NCBI RefSeq assembly: GCF_900104355.1
Contig: NZ_FNIY01000001.1
Span: 124,001 to 188,000 of the forward strand
Reading direction: 5' to 3'
Length of the DNA stretch: 64,000 nucleotides
Source: Phyllobacterium sp. OV277
Lineage (GTDB): Bacteria > Pseudomonadota > Alphaproteobacteria > Rhizobiales > Rhizobiaceae
Shown here in pieces: positions 8,486-16,429 of this stretch (position 1 is its first letter; every line of letters starts with the position of its first letter). Position numbers and translations under genes: made by a program. Under the pieces are notes generated by a model. The model ran no database searches. It saw only the letters and a list, made by a program, of their open reading frames with translations, and was not told where the DNA came from.

Positions 8486-9406
8486 TTACGGATTTTTTGT
8501 CGAAAGCTCATAATCAGTAAGTACTTCTTCGAGAACCTTGCGGGAATTCTCCGCTTCAAGCGGATTGGTACCGGCAAGTCCGGCATAGACAATCAATGCC
8601 TTCCACAATGTCCAGCCGCGCCCCCGCACCCATGTTGCCTCGTCAAGTGGCAAAGCAGCGCGAAATGCCCCTCGGCTCTCGCCGTGAAAGAACGTCCAGG
8701 CGATGGCCAGATCGCAGGACGGATCACCTACACCTGATGTGCCGAAATCAATGACTGCACTCAGCGTGCCATTCTTGACCAGAAGATTACCGAAGCTGAT
8801 ATCCCCATGAAACCATACAGGCGCACCGTGCCATGTTGCATCAAGCGCAGCATCCCAGGCGGCGGTGGCCGCATCGGTGTCGATCTTGCCCCGCAACGCC
8901 ACAATAGCTTGCCGGGTTTGCCCGTCATAAATGGTCAAGGGCCCACCACGATAAAAATTGTGTGCGCCCGGTGCTGGACCATCCGTTGCATCGGCTCTTT
9001 GCAAGGCGGCGAGAAACGCCGCCAGATCAATAGCAAACTGTTTGAGATCGCCAATACGTTCCGGTTTGGCAACCTCCCCCTCAAGCCATTTATAAACGGA
9101 CCAGTGCCAGGGATAGTTCTCGTCAGGGATTCCCATGGCCAACGGCGCCGGGATCGGCAGGGGCAAATGCGCCGCCAGCTTTGGCAGCCAGAACTGTTCC
9201 TTCTGGACTTGTTCCGCATAATCCCTGCTGCTCGGCAACCGCACCGTCATTGCATCGCCAAGATGAAACGTGCGGTTGTCCCATCCGCCATGCTCGACAG
9301 GTTTAACCGGCAGAGCAGCCCATTGCGGAAATTGCTTGGCAACCAGCCTTCTCACCAGCGTGACATCGATCACCGGCGCGCGGTCCTGTCGCTCATCCTC
9401 TGACAT
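8486..9406 (-). CDS. Aminoglycoside phosphotransferase (APH) family kinase
   Basis: The 306-residue protein has the APH kinase fold. The Brenner-type loop WFHGDISFGNLLV carries the predicted catalytic Asp202, and VIDFGTSGVGDPSCDLA supplies the magnesium-binding Asp220. The N-lobe has GGWDNRTFHLG. In the family such proteins phosphorylate aminoglycosides, choline, homoserine or other small alcohols; most chromosomal members are not resistance genes. AGGAG precedes the ATG. It follows the cupin gene by 12 bases, so the two form an operon divergent from the Rrf2 gene. Its substrate is unknown. Confidence 0.82.
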   Translation of the reverse strand: MSEDERQDRAPVIDVTLVRRLVAKQFPQWAALPVKPVEHGGWDNRTFHLGDAMTVRLPSSRDYAEQVQKEQFWLPKLAAHLPLPIPAPLAMGIPDENYPWHWSVYKWLEGEVAKPERIGDLKQFAIDLAAFLAALQRADATDGPAPGAHNFYRGGPLTIYDGQTRQAIVALRGKIDTDAATAAWDAALDATWHGAPVWFHGDISFGNLLVKNGTLSAVIDFGTSGVGDPSCDLAIAWTFFHGESRGAFRAALPLDEATWVRGRGWTLWKALIVYAGLAGTNPLEAENSRKVLEEVLTDYELSTKNP

Positions 9407-9418
9407 TGATGACCGCTC

Positions 9419-9952
9419 CTAATCTGGCTTGGTTTGCTTTGCCGCTTGCGAAGCCCGCCGCTTGTCCGTCAGTCCGTCGTGATCACCCATTGTTCGCTCT
9501 GGCGGATTCTCCCACCAGTCGGAACGAAGCGGCTTTCGCTCTGGATTACGGGGATAGTAGATGAGATTCTCCGGCTTTGGTGTTTCACCCACAACCAGCA
9601 AACGCACCTCTTCCTCAGTATTGTTGAGAAAGCTGTGGCAAATCCCCGTCCCTGCGGGAAAGCCGACACCATCACCGGGCTTCAATCGATGCAGTACCCC
9701 ATCAATCCACACATCAGGCGTGCCGTGGATCACATAGACGAATTCTTCCTCTGCGCTTTCGGCATGCGGGAACGATGTACGCCTTCCTGGCAGCAACCGC
9801 TGATGGTGGATACCAATTCTGCCAAGCCCGAACTGCTGCCCGAATGATGCATCCACGGCGAGCAGTTCATCATCGCCCTTGTAGTGATCTTCATCCGGCC
9901 GCTCGATATCGGACCAGTGCGCGATAAAGGGCGGACGCCCTGTTGATGTCAT
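9419..9952 (-). CDS. Cupin domain protein
   Basis: The 177-residue product contains one cupin barrel. Metal-binding motif 1 appears as the SFPHAESAEEEFVYVIHG region and motif 2 as FPAGTGICHSFLNNTEEE; such barrels bind Fe, Mn or Zn. A GGGAGG element is six bases before the ATG chosen; an ATG six codons further upstream lies on the wrong side of that element. The C-terminal 40 residues are polar and probably disordered. It is the first gene of a two-gene unit with the APH-family kinase, and its promoter region is shared with the Rrf2 regulator. The enzymatic or sensing role is unknown. Confidence 0.75.
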   Translation of the reverse strand: MTSTGRPPFIAHWSDIERPDEDHYKGDDELLAVDASFGQQFGLGRIGIHHQRLLPGRRTSFPHAESAEEEFVYVIHGTPDVWIDGVLHRLKPGDGVGFPAGTGICHSFLNNTEEEVRLLVVGETPKPENLIYYPRNPERKPLRSDWWENPPERTMGDHDGLTDKRRASQAAKQTKPD

Positions 9953-10045
9953 GTCATGCCTCCCGATCAAACGAACAGCGCGACGATAGATCGTGCAATT
10001 GATGCCAGCAACATTGATCGCGGTCTTTCCGCTGGCATTTGCGTG

Positions 10046-10084
10046 TTTACATGGCGATTAAATAGGGATATTTATTGTCCTTAA
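10046..10084 (+). promoter_or_regulatory. Rrf2 gene promoter with overlapping palindromic box
   Basis: A -35 element TTTACA (10046-10051), a 17-base spacer and a -10 element TATTTA (10069-10074) face the Rrf2 gene. An imperfect palindrome, AGGGATATTTATTGTCCTT, starts at 10064 and covers the -10. Two close relatives of this box lie in front of the decarboxylase operon at 13446-13486. The arrangement predicts autorepression, which is an inference. Confidence 0.55.
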
Positions 10085-10120
10085 TAAAATGCCGATTGTG
10101 TTCGGCTATGGAATGAATTC

Positions 10121-10609
10121 ATGATCCTGAAAAGCCAAGTCGAATGGGCGTTGCATTGTTGTGCCATCCTCGCAGGTCTGCCTGACGGCCGCTATCTGTC
10201 CACCAAAGCACTCGCCGAGTTCCACGGGTTACCGAAAGAATACCTCTCAAAAGCGCTACAGAGCTTATCGCAGGCAGGTCTCGTCCACACGACGCTTGGT
10301 CCGTCAGGTGGATACAGATTGGCAAAGTCTCCAGCTGAACTCAGCTTCCTCGACATTGTCGAGGCGGTAGAGGGCAAGACCAGAACCTTTGTCTGCAACA
10401 ATATTCGCGCCAACAACCCTTGCCGCCCGCAAGGCTATTGTGAAAGCAGCCCATGCGCCGTTGCCCGCATCATGTGGGAGGCCGATGAAGCGTGGCGCGA
10501 GCGGTTGCGCAGTGTCAATCTGGCTCAACTGACGGAAACCCTGTCTCAGGAGATACCGTCCAAACTCTGGAAGAGTAGCTTTGAATGGGTGTTAGACCGC
10601 GCGGGGTGA
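10121..10609 (+). CDS. Rrf2-family transcriptional regulator
   Basis: The 162-residue protein has the Rrf2 winged helix (residues 1-85; recognition region YLSTKALAEFHGLPKEYLSKALQ, then GPSGGYRLAKSP in the wing). A cysteine cluster follows at 92, 101, 107 and 112. Rrf2 proteins such as IscR, NsrR and RirA commonly bind an Fe-S cluster with three cysteines; here four candidates exist, so a redox, NO or iron signal is plausible. The start ATG is the only good one. Its last 18 bases overlap the convergent MscS gene. The box over its own promoter, repeated before the decarboxylase operon, suggests a local regulon. Confidence 0.88.
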   Translation: MILKSQVEWALHCCAILAGLPDGRYLSTKALAEFHGLPKEYLSKALQSLSQAGLVHTTLGPSGGYRLAKSPAELSFLDIVEAVEGKTRTFVCNNIRANNPCRPQGYCESSPCAVARIMWEADEAWRERLRSVNLAQLTETLSQEIPSKLWKSSFEWVLDRAG

Positions 10610-11629
10610 AGGGGCGGCCGCAGGCAGCGCATGCTGCGCAGCGGGCATCTGGAAGAGATAACTCTGCGGCGGCATCGCCAGAGAAAGGCCGCTGGCCTCA
10701 CATTGGCGATAGACCAGATCAATCACCTCATTTTTCGCGGGCGTTCTATTGGCCGGGCTAGGCACGCGAAAGAATAGCTCCGCTTCGATTGCAATCGCAT
10801 CGATTGTTTTGAGGGCGACGATTGGCGGCGGGTCCTTGATGATTTGCGTGCAGCCTTGCAAGGCAACTTGCATAACGGTCTCAATAACTTGCGGCCTGTC
10901 TGTTGCGGCAATACGCACCGTCAATACCATCTGATAGGCCTCATCGGGACGGCTGAGATTGGTCAGTCCGACCTTGGCCAACACGCTGTTTGGCAGAATG
11001 ATAACGTTGTGTGAGCCGGTTAAAAGATAGGTGGAGCGCCAGTTGTTTTCGGTGACGCGTCCCTCCGTGCCATCACCCAGCAAAATCCAGTCACCGATAA
11101 CGAAGGGCCGTCCCAGCGTTAGCGCAATGCCGGAAAACACATCACCAAGCGTGTTCTGTAGCGCGAGACCAAAAATAATGGCAACCACGCCTGAAGTTGC
11201 GACGAGTGTACCGATAGGCACATCAAAGACGAAGGCCAAAATGGATAGGAAAACCCCGAGATAGACTGCCGCAACGATCAGATCCTGCAACAGGCGTGCT
11301 TCCTGCGGCCTCCGCTCCACAACAATATAGATACGAACAAATCCAATCATCGCCCAGGCAAGGTGTGTCCACCAGAGAATCTGCGCAGACATGGCCAGAA
11401 ATGCCGCCACGCCTTGCAGGTGTTTCTCCGTGAACCGATGCGGCAGAATCCCATTGAAGCCAAGTATGGCCGTCATGACGACGAAGAAAACAATCTGGAC
11501 GACAAGCCGCGCCGTCGGGCGACCGCGACCCTGCAAAAGCCAAACGATGACCCCAGCAACGCCGAAAAGGTCGATCAGAATAAGCGGCAAGGGAAGATGA
11601 TCATTGAACATGGCATGTCTCATTGGCAC
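10592..11629 (-). CDS. MscS-type mechanosensitive ion channel
   Basis: The roughly 345-residue protein has about five membrane helices in the first 175 residues. The MscS pore helix and beta domain follow: GVVAIIFGLALQNTLGDVFSGI, then GRPFVIGDWILL and ENNWRSTYL, and VIILPNSVLAKVGLTNL. It would gate under membrane tension to release solutes in hypo-osmotic shock. Three in-frame starts (11629, 11623, 11611) are possible and none has a strong ribosome site. The C-terminus is a short Ala/Pro-rich tail that overlaps the Rrf2 gene by 18 bases. It lies downstream of the terminator of the neighbouring operon. Confidence 0.87.
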   Translation of the reverse strand: MPMRHAMFNDHLPLPLILIDLFGVAGVIVWLLQGRGRPTARLVVQIVFFVVMTAILGFNGILPHRFTEKHLQGVAAFLAMSAQILWWTHLAWAMIGFVRIYIVVERRPQEARLLQDLIVAAVYLGVFLSILAFVFDVPIGTLVATSGVVAIIFGLALQNTLGDVFSGIALTLGRPFVIGDWILLGDGTEGRVTENNWRSTYLLTGSHNVIILPNSVLAKVGLTNLSRPDEAYQMVLTVRIAATDRPQVIETVMQVALQGCTQIIKDPPPIVALKTIDAIAIEAELFFRVPSPANRTPAKNEVIDLVYRQCEASGLSLAMPPQSYLFQMPAAQHALPAAAPSPRAV

Positions 11630-11637
11630 TGCATGGC

Positions 11638-11669
11638 AAAACCGGGTGCAATGAACGACACCCGGTTTT
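11638..11669. terminator. Intrinsic terminator after the cupin gene
   Basis: Perfect 11-base arms AAAACCGGGTG (11638-11648) and CACCCGGTTTT (11659-11669) enclose a 10-base loop. Read on the minus strand it lies just after the cupin stop and ends in a T-tract, closing the decarboxylase-NmrA-cupin operon before the MscS gene. Confidence 0.8.
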
Positions 11670-11679
11670 CATTTCTGAC

Positions 11680-12102
11680 TTACTTCTTGATCGGAAAGGT
11701 CAGGCCCTTTTCTTTCGTATCGACAACGAAGACCGCCAGAAGCTTGGCCGGTTTTGTCTTACTGCCATTGGCACTGACACCATGGCGATCACCCGGCATT
11801 TCCGAAAAATTCTCGCCGGCATGGTAGACTTTCACCGGACCATCATTGACCTGACTGCGGATGGAGCCTTCCAGAACGGTGGCATAGATGAAAGCTGAGG
11901 TCGGATGGGTGTGGGCCTCGGACGAACCGCCAGGCCCGTATTCGACCAGTATGCCCTTGATGCTCTTGCCGGGAACGTTCGGCAGTTCATGCTCATAGAC
12001 GAGCGTGACTTTAGCGGTGTTTTCGCTTGCGGTGGCAGAGATTACCGGCGCGCCCAAAACCACGGTCGCAACAGCAAAGCCTGTGATGATTGATCTTAAC
12101 AT
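11680..12102 (-). CDS. Secreted cupin-fold protein
   Basis: The 140-residue precursor starts at an ATG with an AGGA element eight bases upstream. A signal peptide of about 24 residues (cut after ISATA) leads to a single cupin domain. GGSSEAHTHPTSAFIYATVLEG carries the metal-binding histidines and FSEMPGDRHGVSAN is motif 2. It would be periplasmic. It is the third gene of an operon with the decarboxylase and the NmrA-like reductase, 35 bases after the latter. Similar small secreted cupins are often found in oxidative-stress or quinone-related clusters, but no activity can be assigned here. Confidence 0.8.
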   Translation of the reverse strand: MLRSIITGFAVATVVLGAPVISATASENTAKVTLVYEHELPNVPGKSIKGILVEYGPGGSSEAHTHPTSAFIYATVLEGSIRSQVNDGPVKVYHAGENFSEMPGDRHGVSANGSKTKPAKLLAVFVVDTKEKGLTFPIKK

Positions 12103-12137
12103 TTCAAAATCCTTTGTTTGGGTGGGATAAATGTCTT

Positions 12138-12890
12138 TTACGATTTCCGGCTGGTGGCAAACCACTGCTCGAACGTAATCCGGCCAAGCCGGGGATTATT
12201 GTCGGAGACCAGTGAACCTTCCTCCAGACGCGCACCAAAATAGCGAGCCTCCGGATCAGGCTGGACTTTGCGGGAATCGCCCATCGCCTTGAGGTATCGT
12301 TCGACCAGATCGCTCAGCCGCGAACGCTCCGGGCCAGCAATCTCAAGCGTCCCGTTGAGAGGTTGGGCAAGTGCGATATCGGCCATAACATCGGCAACGT
12401 CATCGGAAGCGATCGGCTGCACATAGGCCGGAGACAGATGCACTTCGTCACCCACTGTCCCGGACTGAGCGATGCCACTGAGGAATTCCATGAACTGTGT
12501 GGAATGAACAATCGTATAGGGAATGCCCGCGGCCTTGATCAGATTTTCCTGAGCCAGCTTTGCACGGAAGTAGCCGCTTTCCTGCAGACGTTCCGTGCCA
12601 ACGACAGAGAGCGCGATATGGTGTCTGACCGCAGCGGATTTTTCCGCCGCAATCAGGTTACGCCCTGAAGTTTCAAAAAACTCCAGCACGGCCTTGTCTT
12701 CGAAGGATGGCGAATTGGCCAGATCAATGACGACCTGCGCCCCGGCAAGCGCTTCGTTCAGCCCCTCGCCTGTGATTGTATTGACGCCTGTGTTTGGAGA
12801 TGCGGCAATCACCTCATGTCCTTGCTTGCGCAGGCGTTCAACTGTCTTAGAACCGATAAGGCCGGTTCCACCAATAATAACGATTTTCAT
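12138..12890 (-). CDS. NAD(P)-binding NmrA-like oxidoreductase
   Basis: The 250-residue protein opens with the Rossmann dinucleotide motif GGTGLIG at residues 7-13. It has the atypical-SDR/NmrA pattern, with no classical YxxxK catalytic pair visible in the usual place, as in NAD(P)H sensors and quinone reductases of this group (for example QorB). GGAG precedes the ATG. It sits between the decarboxylase (61 bases upstream) and the cupin, all in one direction. A role in reducing quinones or reporting NADPH level is possible. A second NmrA-like gene occurs in this window at 61.2 kb under a different regulator. Confidence 0.82.
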   Translation of the reverse strand: MKIVIIGGTGLIGSKTVERLRKQGHEVIAASPNTGVNTITGEGLNEALAGAQVVIDLANSPSFEDKAVLEFFETSGRNLIAAEKSAAVRHHIALSVVGTERLQESGYFRAKLAQENLIKAAGIPYTIVHSTQFMEFLSGIAQSGTVGDEVHLSPAYVQPIASDDVADVMADIALAQPLNGTLEIAGPERSRLSDLVERYLKAMGDSRKVQPDPEARYFGARLEEGSLVSDNNPRLGRITFEQWFATSRKS

Positions 12891-12951
12891 ATGACTTCTC
12901 CGTTCAAAGGGCTCTGTGCCCGCATGTATCTGTGACTGTTTGAAGGAGGCT

Positions 12952-13431
12952 TTAGTTCAAACCGGCTTTGTCGAGGCCATAAGCTTTGTCGGCCGAACCC
13001 GGGACAGTCTTGAACGCGACGTTGACGCGGTTCCATGCATTGATAACCATGATCGAGAAGGTCAGATCGGAAACTTCCTTTTCAGATAGCTGTCCACGTA
13101 CCCGCTCATAAAGCTCATCGGGAATACCGCCCTCGGTCAAGGTCGTGAGCGCTTCAGTCCAGGCAAGAGCAGCGCGTTCACGCGGGACGAAAAGGGTCGA
13201 CTCTCGCCAGATTGCAACGTGATGGAGGCGCAGTTCACTCTCTCCGTGAATTTTTGCTTCCTTGACATGCATATCGAGGCAAAACCCACAGCCATTGATC
13301 TGTGACGCCCGGATATGGATGAGATCGTGGATAGTCTGCTCGATGGCACTGTCTTTCAGGGCCATGCTGAGGTCCAAAAGCTTTTTGAACAGTTCAGGCG
13401 ATTGTTGAGCATAGTTCAGGCGCGACGTCAT
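12952..13431 (-). CDS. Carboxymuconolactone decarboxylase / AhpD-like peroxidase
   Basis: The 159-residue protein begins MTSRLNYAQ, the usual start of the alkylhydroperoxidase-like CMD family, with GGAG upstream; the longer frame (to 13455) runs into the promoter boxes and is unlikely. It has the redox-active CxxC motif (Cys48 and Cys51 in NGCGFCLDMH) with His55, as in AhpD, where the cysteines reduce peroxides. First gene of an operon with an NmrA-like reductase and a cupin. Its promoter carries two Rrf2-type boxes, and a LysR gene diverges from it, so dual redox control is likely (inference). Confidence 0.87.
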   Translation of the reverse strand: MTSRLNYAQQSPELFKKLLDLSMALKDSAIEQTIHDLIHIRASQINGCGFCLDMHVKEAKIHGESELRLHHVAIWRESTLFVPRERAALAWTEALTTLTEGGIPDELYERVRGQLSEKEVSDLTFSIMVINAWNRVNVAFKTVPGSADKAYGLDKAGLN

Positions 13432-13445
13432 TGCTTTCTCCATAA

Positions 13446-13502
13446 TTAAGGACATTTAATATCCTTATGGATAATTTATATCCTTAATTTCTGGACTGTA
13501 AA
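13446..13502 (-). promoter_or_regulatory. Decarboxylase operon promoter with two tandem palindromic boxes
   Basis: On the minus strand TTTACA (13497-13502) and TATAAA (13475-13480) are 16 bases apart and form a good promoter. Box 1, AAGGATATAAATTATCC, covers the -10. Box 2, AAGGATATTAAATGTCCTTA, is just downstream at about 13447-13466. Both match the box before the Rrf2 gene at 10064, in the same position relative to the -10. Binding by that Rrf2 protein is inferred. Confidence 0.6.
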
Positions 13503-13523
13503 GCCATTCACGTATAAGTTGCA

Positions 13524-13540
13524 GACATAAGGCTTATGTC
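13524..13540. promoter_or_regulatory. Perfect palindrome before the LysR gene
   Basis: GACATAAG (13524-13531) and CTTATGTC (13533-13540) are perfect arms around one base, about 20 bases before the LysR start codon. ATAAG also occurs ten bases earlier, in a layout that suits LysR-type multi-site binding. Probably the autoregulatory site. Confidence 0.5.
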
Positions 13541-13559
13541 GAAAAGTATGAGGGTGACG

Positions 13560-14489
13560 ATGGACATCGTATCTGCGTTGAGAACATTCCTTCGGGTGAC
13601 TGAGACCGGCTCGTTTTCAGCCGCCGCAGCAAACCTTGATTTGACGCAGCCCGCCGTGTCCCGCCAGATATCGGCGCTGGAAGCGCATCTGAACACACGC
13701 CTTCTGCATCGCACCACAACTGCAATGACGCTCACCGTCGAAGGTGAGCAGATGATCCCGATGGCATTAAGGGTTGTCGAAGCGGTTGACGCTCTCGGAG
13801 AGGCAAGCTGCACGGAGAAGTCAGCCATATCCGGGAAAGTCCGCCTCTCCCTCCCTACGCCACTCGGGCTTTATGCAAGTGACAGGCTGGCCGGGTTGAT
13901 CGAACGTCATCCGAATCTTTCCGTGGAACTGATCTTGCGCGAGGAACCATCAGATTTGGTTGGGGAAGGAATTGACCTTGAAGTTCGCCTTGGTCCGGTG
14001 GCAGACGGTAACCTGATCTGTCGCAGGATCGGATGGACAACCGCCTTTCTTGTCGCAGCACCGCACTATCTAAAAGGGCGAGTGGCCCCGGAAACGCCGG
14101 GAGACATCGACGCACATGATTGCATCTCCTATAGTCGCAGCGGGGATGGACGGGTTTGGTCGTTCTCCGGTGGGGCCACTGACATTGCCGTGCCAATTGC
14201 CCCCCGCATCATTGCAAACAACTCTGTCGCGGTTCATCGCGCGGTTCTGGCTGGGGGCGGGCTTGCGGTGCTTTCCCACATCCTTGTCTCCCGTGATCTG
14301 GAAGACGGCAGACTTGTCAATGTCATGCCCGATTTTCCACCGAGCCGCCTGCCGATCTGCGTTGTCTATTCAACCCGCCGAAACATGCCCCAGCGCGTCC
14401 GGATCGCTCTTGATTTCCTCATTGAGGCCGTGCGGGAAGACCCGATGATGGCGTCTTCGTCCTCGGCAAAAGGCATGGATGAGAATTAA
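13560..14489 (+). CDS. LysR-family transcriptional regulator
   Basis: The 309-residue protein has the LysR winged HTH at its start (LRTFLRVTETGSFSAAAANL, then TQPAVSRQISALE) and a periplasmic-binding-like effector domain from about residue 90. GAGG lies seven bases before the ATG used; an upstream ATG eight codons earlier is less well supported. It diverges from the decarboxylase-NmrA-cupin operon, the normal layout for a LysR regulator and its target. The effector is unknown; the C-terminal pattern resembles the large CrgA/DsdC-like LTTR group. The end is Ser/Ala-rich and looks disordered. Confidence 0.9.
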   Translation: MDIVSALRTFLRVTETGSFSAAAANLDLTQPAVSRQISALEAHLNTRLLHRTTTAMTLTVEGEQMIPMALRVVEAVDALGEASCTEKSAISGKVRLSLPTPLGLYASDRLAGLIERHPNLSVELILREEPSDLVGEGIDLEVRLGPVADGNLICRRIGWTTAFLVAAPHYLKGRVAPETPGDIDAHDCISYSRSGDGRVWSFSGGATDIAVPIAPRIIANNSVAVHRAVLAGGGLAVLSHILVSRDLEDGRLVNVMPDFPPSRLPICVVYSTRRNMPQRVRIALDFLIEAVREDPMMASSSSAKGMDEN

Positions 14490-14632
14490 GAACATCATGT
14501 CCCCTTTATCTACAGATGCAATTGATTTCATTGACATTTGATACACAACTCGCACAGATTTAGCTTTGTTCTGTACGACTTGCTCTTTGAACCCGAGGAC
14601 AGCGGAGCCAGTGGAATGATGCGAAGGCAATG

Positions 14633-15019
14633 ATGGAAGATAACCCTGCACTTCATAGCCGTCATTTAGGCATGACAGCACTATTGAAATCGTATTGGAT
14701 TTTCGTGTTTCTGGTTGGGCTATTTAACGTCTTTGAGTATCAGGGTTACGCGGTATTGGTAATGCTTGGCACTATCGTTTTTTCGCTGCCTGCGATGGCC
14801 GTCGTAATCGCGCTCTATTTCCTGTTCCCAAAACATTTCAATCGCCATTATCTGTACTACTGCCTAGGCATACCAATCCTCTGCATTTCGATACTCCTCT
14901 GGGGGCTTGGCAAATCCGATACAACCGTGACATGCGCTGCCATTATCGGTCTTATCTCTCTGCCGACCTGCGCGATCTATTTCATGCGGCAAGAAATCAG
15001 GCGCGCGAAGCAGAAATGA
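14633..15019 (+). CDS. Hypothetical inner-membrane protein
   Basis: This product of about 128 residues has four hydrophobic segments (roughly 15-32, 36-60, 70-90, 98-115) and a basic C-terminal tail (RQEIRRAKQK), suggesting a four-helix inner-membrane protein. Two adjacent ATGs exist; the second is better spaced from the AAGG element. I do not recognise a family. It is an isolated gene between the LysR gene and a small opposite-strand frame. Confidence 0.5.
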   Translation: MEDNPALHSRHLGMTALLKSYWIFVFLVGLFNVFEYQGYAVLVMLGTIVFSLPAMAVVIALYFLFPKHFNRHYLYYCLGIPILCISILLWGLGKSDTTVTCAAIIGLISLPTCAIYFMRQEIRRAKQK

Positions 15020-15122
15020 ATGCAACACCGCCCAATCCATCCTGCAAGAAGGCCGTTTGAAATTCTAACTAGGAAGGTCTGCACGGCCAGCCGCCGTTGC
15101 TGCAAATGATCCTTCAATATTA

Positions 15123-15281
15123 TCACAATCGTTCACGACTCTTCATTCTGATTGTCCATATCAACGACATTGCATCATATCGATATGCCCCCTGACCATA
15201 GATGAGTTGTGCAGGCAAATAAGCCACAAGCGCGCCTCCAGCAAACATCGCCAGTCCCTTTATTGCAATAGATCGATTCAC
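15123..15281 (-). CDS. Possible small membrane protein
   Basis: A 52-codon frame starts at a GTG with a strong AAGGGGAG element nine to ten bases upstream. It encodes a basic N-terminus, then one hydrophobic segment (GLAMFAGGALVAYLPAQLIYG) and a basic tail. This is the layout of a small single-pass membrane protein. No family is recognised, and the evidence is only the ribosome site and the composition. Confidence 0.4.
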   Translation of the reverse strand: MNRSIAIKGLAMFAGGALVAYLPAQLIYGQGAYRYDAMSLIWTIRMKSRERL

Positions 15282-15414
15282 GGTCCTGCTCCCCTTGCGA
15301 ACACCTAAGCGCATTATTCACGCTTGACTCTCCACGGCAACGAGGCCCTGCTTCGGAAGATACTGACCCCTCGTGGCTGTAGACAACACCTTGTGGATTG
15401 GAAAGATTGGACAC

Positions 15415-15852
15415 ATGGCGCTGAAACGGATGGACAATATAGGAATCGTTGTCGATGACCTCGAAGAGACGATTGATTTCTTTCGCGAGCTTGGCCTCGA
15501 GCTTGAAGGACGGGCCATGATCGAAGGAGAATGGGCCGGGCGTGTCACCGGACTGGGCGATCAGCGCGTCGAGATTGCCATGATGCGTACGCCTGATGGC
15601 CACAGCCGATTGGAGCTATCCCGTTTCCTCACGCCACCTGTCATCGCAGATCATCGAAACGCCCCGGTCAATGCCTTGGGTTACCTGCGCGTCATGTTCA
15701 CCGTAGATGACATTGACGACACGCTCGAAAGGCTCCGCAAGCGCGGTGCACAGGTCGTCGGCGAAGTCGTGCAGTATAAAGACGTGTATCGGCTCTGCTA
15801 TATCCGCGGGCCCGGAAAACTTCTCATCGGACTCGCCCAAGAACTCAGCTAA
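15415..15852 (+). CDS. VOC-family (glyoxalase/dioxygenase fold) protein
   Basis: The product of about 145 residues has the paired beta-alpha-beta-beta-beta layout of the vicinal oxygen chelate superfamily: MDNIGIVVDDLEETIDFFRELGLE in the first half and GYLRVMFTVDDIDDTLERLRKRG in the second. Such proteins bind a metal and act as lyases, dioxygenases or resistance proteins; no specific activity is apparent. A GTG start 14 codons earlier is possible because neither start has a strong ribosome site. It is not in an operon, and downstream there are about 260 bases without a gene. Confidence 0.75.
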   Translation: MALKRMDNIGIVVDDLEETIDFFRELGLELEGRAMIEGEWAGRVTGLGDQRVEIAMMRTPDGHSRLELSRFLTPPVIADHRNAPVNALGYLRVMFTVDDIDDTLERLRKRGAQVVGEVVQYKDVYRLCYIRGPGKLLIGLAQELS

Positions 15853-16063
15853 TTCGCTCAATCGGGATCTGACAGGCATTTTCTCTGAAACGATGACAAT
15901 AGAACAAGCCCTGATTGTTGGGCGCATCTTGAAATCGCCATATCGAAGCATCACGTTTTCTCTGTTGTCGCTCTCCAGTGTACAACATGAGGTCCGGCAA
16001 CCCTTCCCCGTTACTGCCGGGCCTCATCTTAGTTGAGCGAACCAACATTCCATCTTCCAGAAA

Positions 16064-16097
16064 TGAAAAGCCCCACAATCCGCAGGAAAGTGGGGCT
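16064..16097 (-). terminator. Intrinsic terminator after the PepSY gene
   Basis: The arms AGCCCCAC (16069-16076) and GTGGGGCT (16090-16097) pair perfectly. On the minus strand the hairpin is followed by TTTTC, just beyond the stop of the PepSY-like gene. Confidence 0.75.
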
Positions 16098-16114
16098 GAT
16101 ATAGCGCGGCCGAT

Positions 16115-16429
16115 TTAATCGACCGAGATTACTTCTCCGGTTCGACGATCGACGGAGACTCTAATATCATCCCCTCGATAGTCGGTTCCCTCAATTATGA
16201 ACCGCGACCGCGTTCTCGTAACATCGTCAACCTCGCGAAGCCCCTCCGAACGCGCGATCCGCACGGCTGTTCTCTCGCTTATGCTGCTGATGCGCCGATA
16301 AGAACGTTCCATCTGAGGTTCAACAAGCCGAACCCCGCCCGGACCAATTTCGATGGATTGTGCGTATGATGGTGCTGAAGAAACCACCATCAGAGCCGCT
16401 GCTCCTGCCATTACCAGAACCTTGTGCAT
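16115..16429 (-). CDS. Secreted PepSY-like protein
   Basis: The 104-residue precursor starts at an ATG preceded by AGGAG. A signal peptide of about 24 residues ends at SYAQ. The mature part resembles a PepSY domain: RTAVRIARSEGLREVDDVTR, a central beta hairpin (RFIIEGTDYRGDDIRVSVD) and the terminal RTGEVISVD motif. PepSY domains are thought to inhibit peptidases or sense the envelope. The product is probably periplasmic and monocistronic, with its own terminator. The in-frame extension to 16591 has no signal-like start and is rejected. Confidence 0.8.
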   Translation of the reverse strand: MHKVLVMAGAAALMVVSSAPSYAQSIEIGPGGVRLVEPQMERSYRRISSISERTAVRIARSEGLREVDDVTRTRSRFIIEGTDYRGDDIRVSVDRRTGEVISVD

